Part shown: one piece after another, positions 33,534-42,477 of the stretch
Numbering within the stretch: the stretch's first letter is position 1
Layout: each line of letters begins with the position of its first letter
Source of the DNA: Clostridium sp. OM02-18AC
GTDB lineage: Bacteria; Bacillota; Clostridia; Lachnospirales; Lachnospiraceae
Assembly: GCF_003481825.1 (NCBI RefSeq)
Contig: NZ_QULW01000001.1
Span: 62,001 to 126,000 of the forward strand
Direction of reading: 5' to 3'
DNA length: 64,000 nucleotides
Translations under genes and position numbers: made by a program
Notes under the pieces: generated by a model
What the model was told of the DNA's origin: nothing
The model's database searches: none
What the model saw: only the letters and a program-made list of their open reading frames with translations

Positions 33534-33744
33534 AATTTTTTCCTCCTCTGTCCTTTAGGACAAGAACATACTATAGCGGGGAAATGTGTCTAAATTGTGT
33601 TTGAAAAATAAAAAAATATAAAAGTTCTTATCAAATTATTAAGAAAAGTGGAAAATATATTGTATTTCCTGTGCGATTGCAATAATTTACCAGTTATGCT
33701 ATGCTGATTAAAATATATTTCTACACAAGGAAAGGTTTTTGCTT

Positions 33745-34119
33745 ATGAAACGAAAAGCATTTCTGGCAGCTTTTCCCCACACGATCCCGATTTTTGCCGG
33801 GTTCTGGTTTCTGGGTATGGCATATGGCATTTACATGCATGTGTCTGGGTTTGGATTCTGGTATCCGCTCATCATGAGCATGACGATCTTCGGCGGGAGT
33901 CTGGAATTCCTTGCGGTAAATATGCTGCCGGGTGCCGTCTTCAGCATGCTGGTGGTGTATTGTTTAAGAAATGTGAAATTTACCGGAGACAGTTATGGCT
34001 TGCCGGAAATCATTTCGATTGTACTTACGGTACTGCTTCATTTGAAATGGAGAAATATGCTCGTATCCATTGCAGCCGGGACGGCGTGCTATATGGTGCT
34101 GGTGCAGATGGTATTCTAA
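33745..34119 (+). pseudogene. azlC-azlD deletion fusion (branched-chain amino acid exporter remnant)
   Basis: A single open frame of 124 codons starts like AzlC (AFPHTIPIFAGFWFLGMAYG ... FGGSLEFLAVNML) and after about residue 65 continues as the second half of AzlD (VFSMLVVYCLRNV ... LHLKWRNMLVSIAAGTACYM). AzlC is normally about 230 residues and AzlD about 105, so roughly 0.6 kb spanning the gene border has gone, leaving an in-frame chimera. It has a good ribosome site (AAGGAAAGG) and may be translated, but transport function is doubtful. Confidence 0.78.
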
Positions 34120-34143
34120 AATTTGAAAGAGGGGAAAACACTT

Positions 34144-36132
34144 ATGGATCATTTTCAGTTACACTCCGAGTATCAGCCTACCGGCGACCAGCCGCAGGCC
34201 ATTGCCGAGCTTGTAGAAGGCTTCAAAGAGGGAAATCAATTCGAGACACTGCTGGGTGTGACGGGTTCTGGAAAGACCTTTACGATGGCGAATGTCATTC
34301 AGGCATTGAACAAGCCAACGCTCATCATTGCCCACAATAAGACGCTGGCGGCGCAGCTTTACGGGGAAATGAAGGAATTTTTCCCGGAGAATGCCGTAGA
34401 ATATTTTGTATCTTATTACGATTATTATCAGCCGGAGGCTTATGTTCCGTCCACGGACACTTACATTGAAAAGGATTCCGCCATCAACGACGAGATCGAT
34501 AAGCTGCGGCATTCCGCGACTGCGGCACTTTCCGAGCGGAAGGATGTCATCATTGTGGCATCGGTTTCCTGTATCTACGGTCTTGGTTCCCCGATTGATT
34601 ACCAGGAGATGGTGATCTCCCTGCGTCCGGGCATGGAAAAAGATCGGGATGAGGTCATCCGCAAGCTGGTCGATATTCAGTATACCAGAAACGACATGGA
34701 TTTTCACCGCGGTACGTTCCGCGTGCGGGGCGATGTACTGGAAATCTTTCCGGCCTATTCTGACAGTGCGGCATACCGGGTCGAGTTTTTTGGAGATGAG
34801 ATCGACCGCATCGTGGAGATCGACACGCTGACCGGAGAGGCAAAGCTGCAGTTAAACCACATTGCCATCTTCCCGGCATCCCATTATGTTGTGCCGAAAG
34901 AGAAGATGCAGCTTGCCACGGAAAATATTCTGGAGGAACTGAAAGAGCGTGTGGCTTTCTTTAAAAGCGAAGATAAGCTGCTGGAAGCACAGCGCATTTC
35001 GGAGCGGACGAACTTCGACGTGGAGATGATGCGGGAAACGGGTTTTTGTTCCGGCATCGAGAACTATTCCCGGCACCTGACGTTTGGAAAACCGGGAGAG
35101 CCACCGTGGACGCTGATCGATTATTTCCCGGATGATTTTCTCATCATTGTGGATGAGTCTCACATCACGCTGCCGCAGGTGCGCGGTATGTATGCAGGGG
35201 ATCGCTCGCGAAAGACCACGCTGGTGGATTATGGGTTCCGCCTGCCATCGGCGCTCGACAACCGTCCGTTGAATTTTACAGAGTTTGAGAGCAAGATCGA
35301 CCAGATGATGTTTGTCTCTGCAACACCCGGTCCTTACGAGGCAGAGCATGAGCTCCTCAGGGCAGAGCAGATCATCCGTCCGACCGGACTTTTGGATCCG
35401 GAAATCTCTGTCCGACCGGTAGAAGGGCAGATCGATGACCTGGTGGGCGAGGTCAACAAAGAGGTGGCAGCACACCACAAGGTGCTGATCACGACGCTGA
35501 CCAAGCGTATGGCAGAGGACTTGACGGATTACATGAAAGAAATCGGAATCCGGGTCAAGTACCTGCATTCCGATATCGACACGCTGGAGCGCGCGGAGAT
35601 CATCCGCGATATGCGTCTGGATGTGTTTGATGTGCTGGTCGGTATCAACCTGCTGCGAGAGGGTCTGGATATTCCGGAGATCACCCTGGTGGCGATCCTC
35701 GACGCGGATAAGGAAGGCTTCCTACGATCGGAAACTTCGCTCATTCAGACGATTGGCCGTGCGGCGCGAAACGCCGAAGGACATGTCATTATGTATGCGG
35801 ATACGATCACCGATTCCATGCGGGTGGCAATCGAGGAGACGAACCGCCGCCGCCAGATCCAGCAGGCGTACAACGAGGAACATGGCATAACTCCGACCAC
35901 CATCAAGAAAGCAGTGCGGGACCTGATCGCAATCTCCAAGGCTGCGGAAAAGGATCCTTCGGCAGATGAAAAGGATCTGGAGTCCATGAGCGCCAAGGAA
36001 CTGAACAAGCTGGTAAAAGAAATCCAGAAGAAGATGCATCAGGCCGCTGCGGAATTAAACTTCGAGGAGGCGGCTGTGCTGCGTGATCGGATGCTGGAAG
36101 TGAAGAAAGCGCTGTTGGAACTGGAGTCTTAA
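34144..36132 (+). CDS. uvrB: Excinuclease ABC subunit B
   Basis: A 662-residue UvrB, the nucleotide-excision-repair helicase-like subunit that verifies damage loaded by UvrA and recruits UvrC. Visible features are Walker A GVTGSGKTFTMAN near residue 37, the beta-hairpin YDYYQPEAYVPSTDTYIEKD near 90, DEAD-like DESH near 337, motif VI QTIGRAARN near 537, and the C-terminal UVR domain (about 625-660, LVKEIQKKMHQAAAELNFEE). The ATG at 34144 was chosen over an upstream TTG. No uvrA or uvrC is adjacent, and no GAACN4GTTC box is seen upstream. Confidence 0.97.
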   Translation: MDHFQLHSEYQPTGDQPQAIAELVEGFKEGNQFETLLGVTGSGKTFTMANVIQALNKPTLIIAHNKTLAAQLYGEMKEFFPENAVEYFVSYYDYYQPEAYVPSTDTYIEKDSAINDEIDKLRHSATAALSERKDVIIVASVSCIYGLGSPIDYQEMVISLRPGMEKDRDEVIRKLVDIQYTRNDMDFHRGTFRVRGDVLEIFPAYSDSAAYRVEFFGDEIDRIVEIDTLTGEAKLQLNHIAIFPASHYVVPKEKMQLATENILEELKERVAFFKSEDKLLEAQRISERTNFDVEMMRETGFCSGIENYSRHLTFGKPGEPPWTLIDYFPDDFLIIVDESHITLPQVRGMYAGDRSRKTTLVDYGFRLPSALDNRPLNFTEFESKIDQMMFVSATPGPYEAEHELLRAEQIIRPTGLLDPEISVRPVEGQIDDLVGEVNKEVAAHHKVLITTLTKRMAEDLTDYMKEIGIRVKYLHSDIDTLERAEIIRDMRLDVFDVLVGINLLREGLDIPEITLVAILDADKEGFLRSETSLIQTIGRAARNAEGHVIMYADTITDSMRVAIEETNRRRQIQQAYNEEHGITPTTIKKAVRDLIAISKAAEKDPSADEKDLESMSAKELNKLVKEIQKKMHQAAAELNFEEAAVLRDRMLEVKKALLELES

Positions 36133-36177
36133 AAATATACCCTTATTGACAAAATTTATCAATAAGGGTATATTTTT
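36131..36177. terminator. Bidirectional intrinsic terminator after uvrB
   Basis: AAAAATATACCCTTATTGA and TCAATAAGGGTATATTTTT form a 19-base-pair perfect stem around a 9-base loop, with A and T tracts on each side. Confidence 0.9.
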
Positions 36178-36219
36178 ATGTACTGGTTACTAATAGCTAA
36201 CTATAAGGAGTTGTTTTCT

Positions 36220-36459
36220 ATGAAATTGAGTGAAGGAATGATCGGTCACACCTACCGTGTAAACAGTGTGGCTGTAAATGAGACGATTACCAGACGTCTG
36301 GAGGCACTCGGAGTCAACAGCATGACACCGGTAACTCTTTTAAATAAGAAAGGAAGTGGTTCCGTGATCTTTAAGGTGCGCGGCACAAGACTGGCTGTGG
36401 GTAAGCGCATCAGTGACGGGATCGAGATTTCAGAAATGGAGGAGCGCAGCCATGACTGA
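36220..36459 (+). CDS. feoA: Ferrous iron transport protein A
   Basis: A 79-residue SH3-like FeoA protein (residues 1-75) with RRLEALGVNSMTPVTLLNKK and GTRLAVGKRISDGI segments. FeoA is a small cytosolic partner of the FeoB Fe2+ channel/GTPase. AAGGAG stands 9 bases before the ATG at 36220. The stop overlaps the feoB start by 8 bases. Confidence 0.92.
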   Translation: MKLSEGMIGHTYRVNSVAVNETITRRLEALGVNSMTPVTLLNKKGSGSVIFKVRGTRLAVGKRISDGIEISEMEERSHD

Positions 36460-38527
36460 GATGCAGCAGAACAAAAATAAGGCAGAACAGCCGGAAAATA
36501 CAAAGGAGAAAAGCGCGAACCAGTCTGGCAAAAAAACAGACAACCGCGAAATCCGCGTTGGCTTCGTAGGAAACCCAAATTGCGGAAAAACGACGCTTTT
36601 TAATGCGTTTACCGGTGCGAACCTGAAAGTGGCAAACTGGCCCGGTGTTACCGTAGAGCGTGTGGAGGGCCGCACCAATTATAAGGGAAGACCGATCAAG
36701 GTCATTGACCTTCCGGGTATTTACAGCCTAACCTCCTACACGATCGAGGAGATCGTAACCAGACGCTGTATTGAGGAAGGCGAGGTCGACGTCATCATCA
36801 ACGTGGTGGACGCATCTTCCCTGGAGCGAAATCTCTACTTAACCTTACAGCTTCTGGAACTGAAAAAGCCGGTTATTCTGGCGCTGAACATGATGGATAT
36901 CGTGGAAGAGCGCGGCATGGAGATCGACCTGCACCGTCTTCCAGAGATGCTGGGCGGAATCCCGGTTGTCCCGGTTTCTGCAAGAAAACGTACCGGACTG
37001 GATGTCCTGATGCACGCAGTGGTCCATCATTATGAAGAGGGACCGCAGGGCATCGTAGTGCATTACGATCAGGAAATCGAAGAAAAGATCACGCAGATCG
37101 AAACCATCCTGCGGGCAAAATACGGCGATATGGAAAACATGCGCTGGCATGCCGTAAAGCTTCTGGAGCAGGACCCGGAGGTCATGAAAGACCATCCGGT
37201 GGATATCAGCCATATCGCAGGGAAAAACTACGAAAAAGATATCATCAACGAGAAGTATAACTATATCGAAGAGGTCATGGAAGAATGTATGGTGGGCCGG
37301 GACGAAAAATCGGCATCGACAGACCGCATCGATTCGTGGCTGACACATCCGGTGTTTGGTGTTCCAATCTTTCTCGGAATCATGGCGCTGGTGTTCTTCT
37401 TAACCTTTACTGTGGGAGATTTCTTAAAGGGCTATTTTGAGATTGGACTGGAATGGTTTTCCGGGGCACTTCTGGCGGCTATGCAGCATGTAGATGCTTC
37501 AGACTGGCTGATCTCTCTGGTAGTCGATGGTATTGTAGCCGGTGTGGGCGGTATCCTGACCTTCCTGCCGAACATTTTCATCCTGTTTCTGGCACTGGCA
37601 TTTCTGGAAGACAGCGGATATATGGCACGCGTTGCCTATGTCATGAATGAGATCATGGGTCGTGTCGGACTGTCCGGCAAGGCATTTCTTCCGATGCTTC
37701 TTGGTTTTGGCTGTACCGTTCCGGCAGTCATGGCGACCAGGGCGCTGGCGACAGAGCGTGACCGCCGCCGCACGATCCTGATCACCCCGTTTATGTCCTG
37801 CTCCGCAAGGCTTCCGATCTATGTGCTGTTTGCAGAGATGTTTTTTAAGGAGCATGCGATGTTAGCGGCGTATTCCCTGTATGTGATCGGTCTCATTGTG
37901 GCGATCACGATTGCTTTTATCCTTCATAAGCATGAGAAGAATAAGGATGAGGATACGCTTCTGATCGAGCTTCCGGAGTACAAGACCCCGAATGCCAGAA
38001 CTGTGGCAATCTATGTATGGGATAAGGTAAAGGATTATCTGACAAAAGCCGGAACTACGATCTTTGTGGCATCCATCGTGCTCTGGTTTGTATTGAATTT
38101 TGGCATTCACGGTTACGAGACCGATGTAACGCAGAGCTTTGCGGCAGCAATCGGACGGCTGTTGGTTCCAATCTTAAAACCGGCGGGACTTGGCACCTGG
38201 CAGATCGCGGTAGCGCTGATCTCCGGACTTTCCGCAAAAGAGGTGGTGGTATCCAGCTTTTCCGTATTGTATGGAATCAGCAATATCAACTCTGCCGCCG
38301 GAATGGCAGAGCTGTCTAAGGTGCTTGGAATTGCCGGGTTTGGTATGGCGAATGCCTATGCACTTTTGGTATTTTGTCTTTTGTATTCCCCGTGCGTGGC
38401 TGCAGTGGGAACCATCCGGCGTGAGACAAGATCCTTAAAATTTACAATCCGGATGGTATTGTTCCAGATCGTTCTGGCGTGGTGCTTTGCCGTGATCATT
38501 TACCAGGTCGGAAGCCGGATCTTCTAA
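36452..38527 (+). CDS. feoB: Ferrous iron transport protein B
   Basis: A 691-residue FeoB. The N-terminal GTPase has G1 GNPNCGKTT near residue 42, G2/G3 DLPGIYSLTSYT near 88 and G4 NMMD near 146. The membrane part has the two Gate motifs (GFGCTVPAVMATRAL near 425 and LLYSPCVAAVGT-like near 650). It imports Fe2+ in anaerobic conditions. A long charged N-terminal extension (about 1-30) precedes the GTPase. The ATG at 36452 overlaps feoA and follows GGAGG. No FeoC is seen. Confidence 0.96.
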   Translation: MTEMQQNKNKAEQPENTKEKSANQSGKKTDNREIRVGFVGNPNCGKTTLFNAFTGANLKVANWPGVTVERVEGRTNYKGRPIKVIDLPGIYSLTSYTIEEIVTRRCIEEGEVDVIINVVDASSLERNLYLTLQLLELKKPVILALNMMDIVEERGMEIDLHRLPEMLGGIPVVPVSARKRTGLDVLMHAVVHHYEEGPQGIVVHYDQEIEEKITQIETILRAKYGDMENMRWHAVKLLEQDPEVMKDHPVDISHIAGKNYEKDIINEKYNYIEEVMEECMVGRDEKSASTDRIDSWLTHPVFGVPIFLGIMALVFFLTFTVGDFLKGYFEIGLEWFSGALLAAMQHVDASDWLISLVVDGIVAGVGGILTFLPNIFILFLALAFLEDSGYMARVAYVMNEIMGRVGLSGKAFLPMLLGFGCTVPAVMATRALATERDRRRTILITPFMSCSARLPIYVLFAEMFFKEHAMLAAYSLYVIGLIVAITIAFILHKHEKNKDEDTLLIELPEYKTPNARTVAIYVWDKVKDYLTKAGTTIFVASIVLWFVLNFGIHGYETDVTQSFAAAIGRLLVPILKPAGLGTWQIAVALISGLSAKEVVVSSFSVLYGISNINSAAGMAELSKVLGIAGFGMANAYALLVFCLLYSPCVAAVGTIRRETRSLKFTIRMVLFQIVLAWCFAVIIYQVGSRIF

Positions 38528-38595
38528 AATATCTCAATGACGGAGCAGATGCGTCAGACAGAGACATCCGGAAAGGCGAAATGAATCGAAATGAA

Positions 38596-39555
38596 TCAGG
38601 ACAGCGCGGATGTCCCAACCAGTTTTGGTGCGTTGGAAACGACCTTTAGGCTTCCATCTTTCCGGCTGAACAGGTAAACCTGATTGGAAAGCTGTTCCTC
38701 CGGAGAAACCTCCTGGCGGTTGATGGAGGTAACCATAGAACTAAGATCCTCAAAAGAAGAGTGTTCCAGATTTGGAGTGAGAAGGACTTCGTGTACACTG
38801 GATGGCAGAAGAATCAGATCTGCCTGAAGGTGTTCTGCGAAGTCCTTCAGTACGTTCTGGTAGACCATACAGCTGGCACCATAGAGTCCGTTGCTGTTGC
38901 TGAGCACATAAAGCGGTGCAGTATCGTCGGATTCCAGCAGTTCCTGGATCAGTTCCGGATCATAATGTTCTCCCATATTTTTCTTTGCGATCTCCTGGAG
39001 CAGATCGGTCATACTCTGAATCTGTGCCGGATATTCCAGCGGAGTATTGCGGCTTGCCGCTTCCCAGAGATCCTGTACGGTTACATCCCAGCGGTTCATA
39101 TGTTCATTGTGGATGAGGGCGGTCATCTGGCCGGCCTCGTTGCGTTCCAGGGAGACAAAAAATACAATGGAAAGATCAAGATAAGGAAGATGGGGAAGAT
39201 CGTTTAAGAGAATCTGGTTCGATGCCGTGTGGATGAGACGGAACATGATCCGGGAACGGAGATTGGAAAAGTGTTCCAGGGAATCGGACTGCAGAAAAGC
39301 CGGGGACGGGGTTGCACGGTAAAGCCTCAGGATATCGTGTACGATTTCGTGAATGTCGGTTCCGCGGCAGAATTGTTCGTAATAAGGATTGAGATAGATG
39401 GTTGGTGCAACGCAGCAGCCTGGACTCTGGATCGTCAGACCGTCGAGGGTGACACCGTTGTTTTTGGGGAGCGGGCGAAGGGTAAACTGATAGGAATCAC
39501 CCAGGGCTTCCTGAAGTTTATTGGTTACAGTTTCCAGAAATGTTTCATATACCAT
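38596..39555 (-). CDS. DUF5688 family protein
   Basis: A 319-residue soluble protein of the DUF5688 family common in Lachnospiraceae, with a conserved start (YETFLETVTNKL), the PTIYLNPYYEQFCRG segment near residue 52, and NSNGLYGASCMVY and LLPSSVHEVLL near 220-255. Function is unknown. A string HEIVH near residue 69 resembles HExxH, but nothing else supports a metallopeptidase. It faces away from the 824-residue protein gene. Confidence 0.8.
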   Translation of the reverse strand: MVYETFLETVTNKLQEALGDSYQFTLRPLPKNNGVTLDGLTIQSPGCCVAPTIYLNPYYEQFCRGTDIHEIVHDILRLYRATPSPAFLQSDSLEHFSNLRSRIMFRLIHTASNQILLNDLPHLPYLDLSIVFFVSLERNEAGQMTALIHNEHMNRWDVTVQDLWEAASRNTPLEYPAQIQSMTDLLQEIAKKNMGEHYDPELIQELLESDDTAPLYVLSNSNGLYGASCMVYQNVLKDFAEHLQADLILLPSSVHEVLLTPNLEHSSFEDLSSMVTSINRQEVSPEEQLSNQVYLFSRKDGSLKVVSNAPKLVGTSALS

Positions 39556-39695
39556 AAAATACCTCCAAATGAATACAAATAAAATGAAGTAAAAATACGC
39601 AAAAAAATATGTAAAAATATAGGTTCACAATAAAAATGGGAATTCCATAAAACAGACACAAGAAGATATTTTTGAAATAAAGATTTTATTATGAA

Positions 39696-39723
39696 TTGAC
39701 GGAATGTATGGTTTCATTATAAT
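39696..39723 (+). promoter_or_regulatory. Sigma-A promoter for the 824-residue protein gene
   Basis: TTGACG (39696-39701), 16-base spacer, TATAAT (39718-39723). The predicted transcript has a leader of about 120 bases before the ATG at 39849. The rest of the 293-base gap (39556-39848) is AT-rich, without another recognised element. Confidence 0.75.
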
Positions 39724-39848
39724 GGATGTACGCGCAGATAGCAAGAGAAAATTAAGAAAACATTTTCTTGTGAGGAAGCACAAAACAGGGTAGAATAAAA
39801 CTGTATGAAATAAAAATATACGAAATAAATTAAGGAAATTACGGATCT

Positions 39849-42323
39849 ATGAATCACATCATAAAACGAATTGCAATTTTGTCTGGAGTATTTGCGGCGG
39901 CGCTCGGCGTCTTTTTTTTCGCAAATAACCGGTGGAACAGCGGTCAGGACCAGGCCGTATATATGGATATGGAATCTGCAACGCTCCCGGGCATTACCAT
40001 GCAGATGGCGGGACGCAGCATGAACCGGCTTTACGGATACCGTCAGGAGATGAATACGGCAGCAGCAGGAGAGACACTGACCATTCTGCCGGAGGACCGG
40101 GCACTGAATATACAGATTAGCGGAGGCGGTGTTACCGGCATCCATTATGAAATCCGCAGCATGGACCGGGAACGTCTGGTAGAAAAGACGGATCTGACAG
40201 ACTGGCAGCAGACGGAGAACGGAATTCTTGCAGCGCTGCCCATCCAGAATCTGCTTACAAAGGAACGGGAATATCAGCTGAAAATCCAGCTGGATACCGA
40301 AAATTTCGGACCGGTGTATTATTATACCCGGATTCTCTGGACCGATGCAGCAGAACATGCCAGCGACATGATCAATCTGGCAGCAGATTTTTCCACGAAA
40401 ACGTTTGACTATGAGCAGGCAAGGAGTCTGACCACTTATCTGGAAACCAGCCCGTCGGAGGATAATACGACATTTGGCCATACCTCCATCCATTCCAGTT
40501 TTTCCCAGCTGACATGGGGAAAGCTTGGCATGCAGCCACAGGGAAATGTGGAAATCCGGCTAAAGGAATTAGATGGAGTGATGTGCAGCGTCCAGCTGTC
40601 CTATCAGGCCAAACGCCAGGGAGAAGGGGGCGAGGAAACGTACGAGGTGGAAGAAAATTTCACCATGAAGTGGAACGAACTGCGTATTTATCTGATGCAG
40701 TATGACCGCACTGTGAATCAGATTTTTGCCGGGGACCGGAGCGAGTATTCCGGGAAACGGATTCTGCTTGGCATCACCGGGGACGACCGGGTGGAAGCGG
40801 TAAAGAGCGCAGGCGGAAACGTTACGGCATATCGTGTGAACCGGGACCTGTGGAGCTACGCGTCTGCAGACCGGCGCGCGGTGAAGGTATTTTCTTTCCG
40901 GGATGATGACAGTACAGACGTACGGAGTAACTATGACCATCATGATATAAAAATATTGTCGGTAAATGACAATGGCGATGTGGATTTTCTGGTATATGGC
41001 TACATGAACCGTGGAAATCATGAAGGGGAAAATGGAATTGTGGGATATCATTACACCTCGGCAGGAAATGCCCTGGAGGAGCGCTATTTTATTCCATATT
41101 CCGGGTCCTATGAACAGCTGGAATCCGATCTTGATCAGCTGGCGAGCCAGACGGAAAGTGGAATGCTCTACCTCTACGTAGACCACGCGATCTACGGCAT
41201 TGACATGAACAGCCGCGAAAATATGGTATTGGCAGATTCTCTGGTGGAAGGAACCTTTGCAGTGAGCAGTGACAAAAAGAGGATCGCCTGGCAGGAAGAC
41301 AGCCTTTACGAATCTCAGACGCTTTACCTGATGGATTTGGAGACTGGTGAGACCCGCGATATCCGGGCTGGTGACGGAGAATATGTCCGGACACTTGGAT
41401 TTGTGGGAAGAGATCTGGTATATGGGACAGCCCGGGCAGAGGATACCTGGCAGGTGAATGGACGTACAGAGAATCTCCCTATGTATAATGTCCGCATCAT
41501 CAACGACCAGATGCAGGAAGAAACCAGCTACGAGAAGAACGGATCCTATATTTCTGAGGTTACGGTAGACGAGAGCCGCATCCACCTGAAACGGGTTGTA
41601 AAAACCGGAGCGCACAGTTATGCGGAGAGTCCGGAAGATACCATCGTCTGCAATGCAGAACTCGAGAACAGCAAACTGGATGGCATTGGCTGGTTCGCAT
41701 CGCCGGAAAAAGAACGGGTTTATTTTGTTCAGCTGGATGATGAAATAAAGAATGGACGAAGCATCCGGATGCAGGCCCCGAAGCGGGTAAGCTATGAACA
41801 GTCTGACCGGCTGGATTTAAAGTCTAACTATCAGCTGCCGGATATGGAATTTTATGCGTATGGAAACGGACATCTTTTAAAAGTGACCACGGATTTTTCC
41901 GAGGCACTGCAGCTTGCCTATGATCAGATGGGCTTTGTGACCGATGAAAACCGCAATATCCTGTGGAACCGCGTAAAACGTGGAAATATCCGGAATATCC
42001 GGGATGTACAGTCTGCGTTTGCACCGCTGGCACGTCATCTGGATAGCTTTACGGAAAGTACGGTTTATGAAACAGAAAAGCTGGCAGTTCTGGATGCCCG
42101 CGGAAGCAGTCTTATGCAGATGCTGTATTTCATTGACCAGGGAATCCCGTTGGCGGCTTATACCGGAGAGGGACAGTATCTGATCCTTTGCGGGTTTGAC
42201 CAGTACAACGTCACCGTGTACAATCCACAGACCGGAGAATTATATAAAGCAGGTCTCAATGACAGTACTGAATTTTTCCGGGTCCGCGGCAATGATTTTA
42301 TCTGTGCAGTAAATCTGCCTTAG
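39849..42323 (+). CDS. Membrane-anchored extracytoplasmic protein of unknown function (824 aa)
   Basis: One N-terminal transmembrane or signal-anchor helix (residues about 7-26) precedes a large secreted region. The middle (about 330-650) contains repeated beta-propeller-like units such as RIAWQEDSLYESQTLYLMDL. The last about 110 residues (SLMQMLYFIDQGIPLAAY ... GQYLILCGFDQYNVTVYNPQ) look like a C39-type peptidase fold without the catalytic Cys and with Gln where His is expected. I do not recognise a named family. It precedes murA, which suggests an envelope role but proves nothing. Confidence 0.8.
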   Translation: MNHIIKRIAILSGVFAAALGVFFFANNRWNSGQDQAVYMDMESATLPGITMQMAGRSMNRLYGYRQEMNTAAAGETLTILPEDRALNIQISGGGVTGIHYEIRSMDRERLVEKTDLTDWQQTENGILAALPIQNLLTKEREYQLKIQLDTENFGPVYYYTRILWTDAAEHASDMINLAADFSTKTFDYEQARSLTTYLETSPSEDNTTFGHTSIHSSFSQLTWGKLGMQPQGNVEIRLKELDGVMCSVQLSYQAKRQGEGGEETYEVEENFTMKWNELRIYLMQYDRTVNQIFAGDRSEYSGKRILLGITGDDRVEAVKSAGGNVTAYRVNRDLWSYASADRRAVKVFSFRDDDSTDVRSNYDHHDIKILSVNDNGDVDFLVYGYMNRGNHEGENGIVGYHYTSAGNALEERYFIPYSGSYEQLESDLDQLASQTESGMLYLYVDHAIYGIDMNSRENMVLADSLVEGTFAVSSDKKRIAWQEDSLYESQTLYLMDLETGETRDIRAGDGEYVRTLGFVGRDLVYGTARAEDTWQVNGRTENLPMYNVRIINDQMQEETSYEKNGSYISEVTVDESRIHLKRVVKTGAHSYAESPEDTIVCNAELENSKLDGIGWFASPEKERVYFVQLDDEIKNGRSIRMQAPKRVSYEQSDRLDLKSNYQLPDMEFYAYGNGHLLKVTTDFSEALQLAYDQMGFVTDENRNILWNRVKRGNIRNIRDVQSAFAPLARHLDSFTESTVYETEKLAVLDARGSSLMQMLYFIDQGIPLAAYTGEGQYLILCGFDQYNVTVYNPQTGELYKAGLNDSTEFFRVRGNDFICAVNLP

Positions 42324-42397
42324 ACTGCGTGGCACCGGCAAAATCCATTCCTGCCTGCGCCATGCAAAACAGCAGCACAGGCCTGTCCTGGTTTTAC

Positions 42398-42425
42398 TTT
42401 ACAAAATCGGAATCTGTGGTATAAT
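42398..42425 (+). promoter_or_regulatory. Sigma-A promoter for murA
   Basis: TTTACA (42398-42403), 16-base spacer, TATAAT (42420-42425) with an extended TGG before it. About 53 bases precede the murA start. Confidence 0.75.
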
Positions 42426-42477
42426 CATAAAGATTTAATAGAATTGTAAAGGTTTACTTTTAATATAGAGGTGTGTA

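Noticed and set aside
33223..33558. Ser/Ala-rich plus-strand frame opposite the acidic lipoprotein
   Set aside because: It is the complement of GAG/GAA/TCC repeats. The minus-strand frame has a signal peptide, lipobox and AGGAGG site.
39335..39360. HEIVH in the DUF5688 protein as a zinc metallopeptidase motif
   Set aside because: The string lies in a helix of a family not known to be a peptidase, with no third ligand pattern, so it is likely a coincidence.
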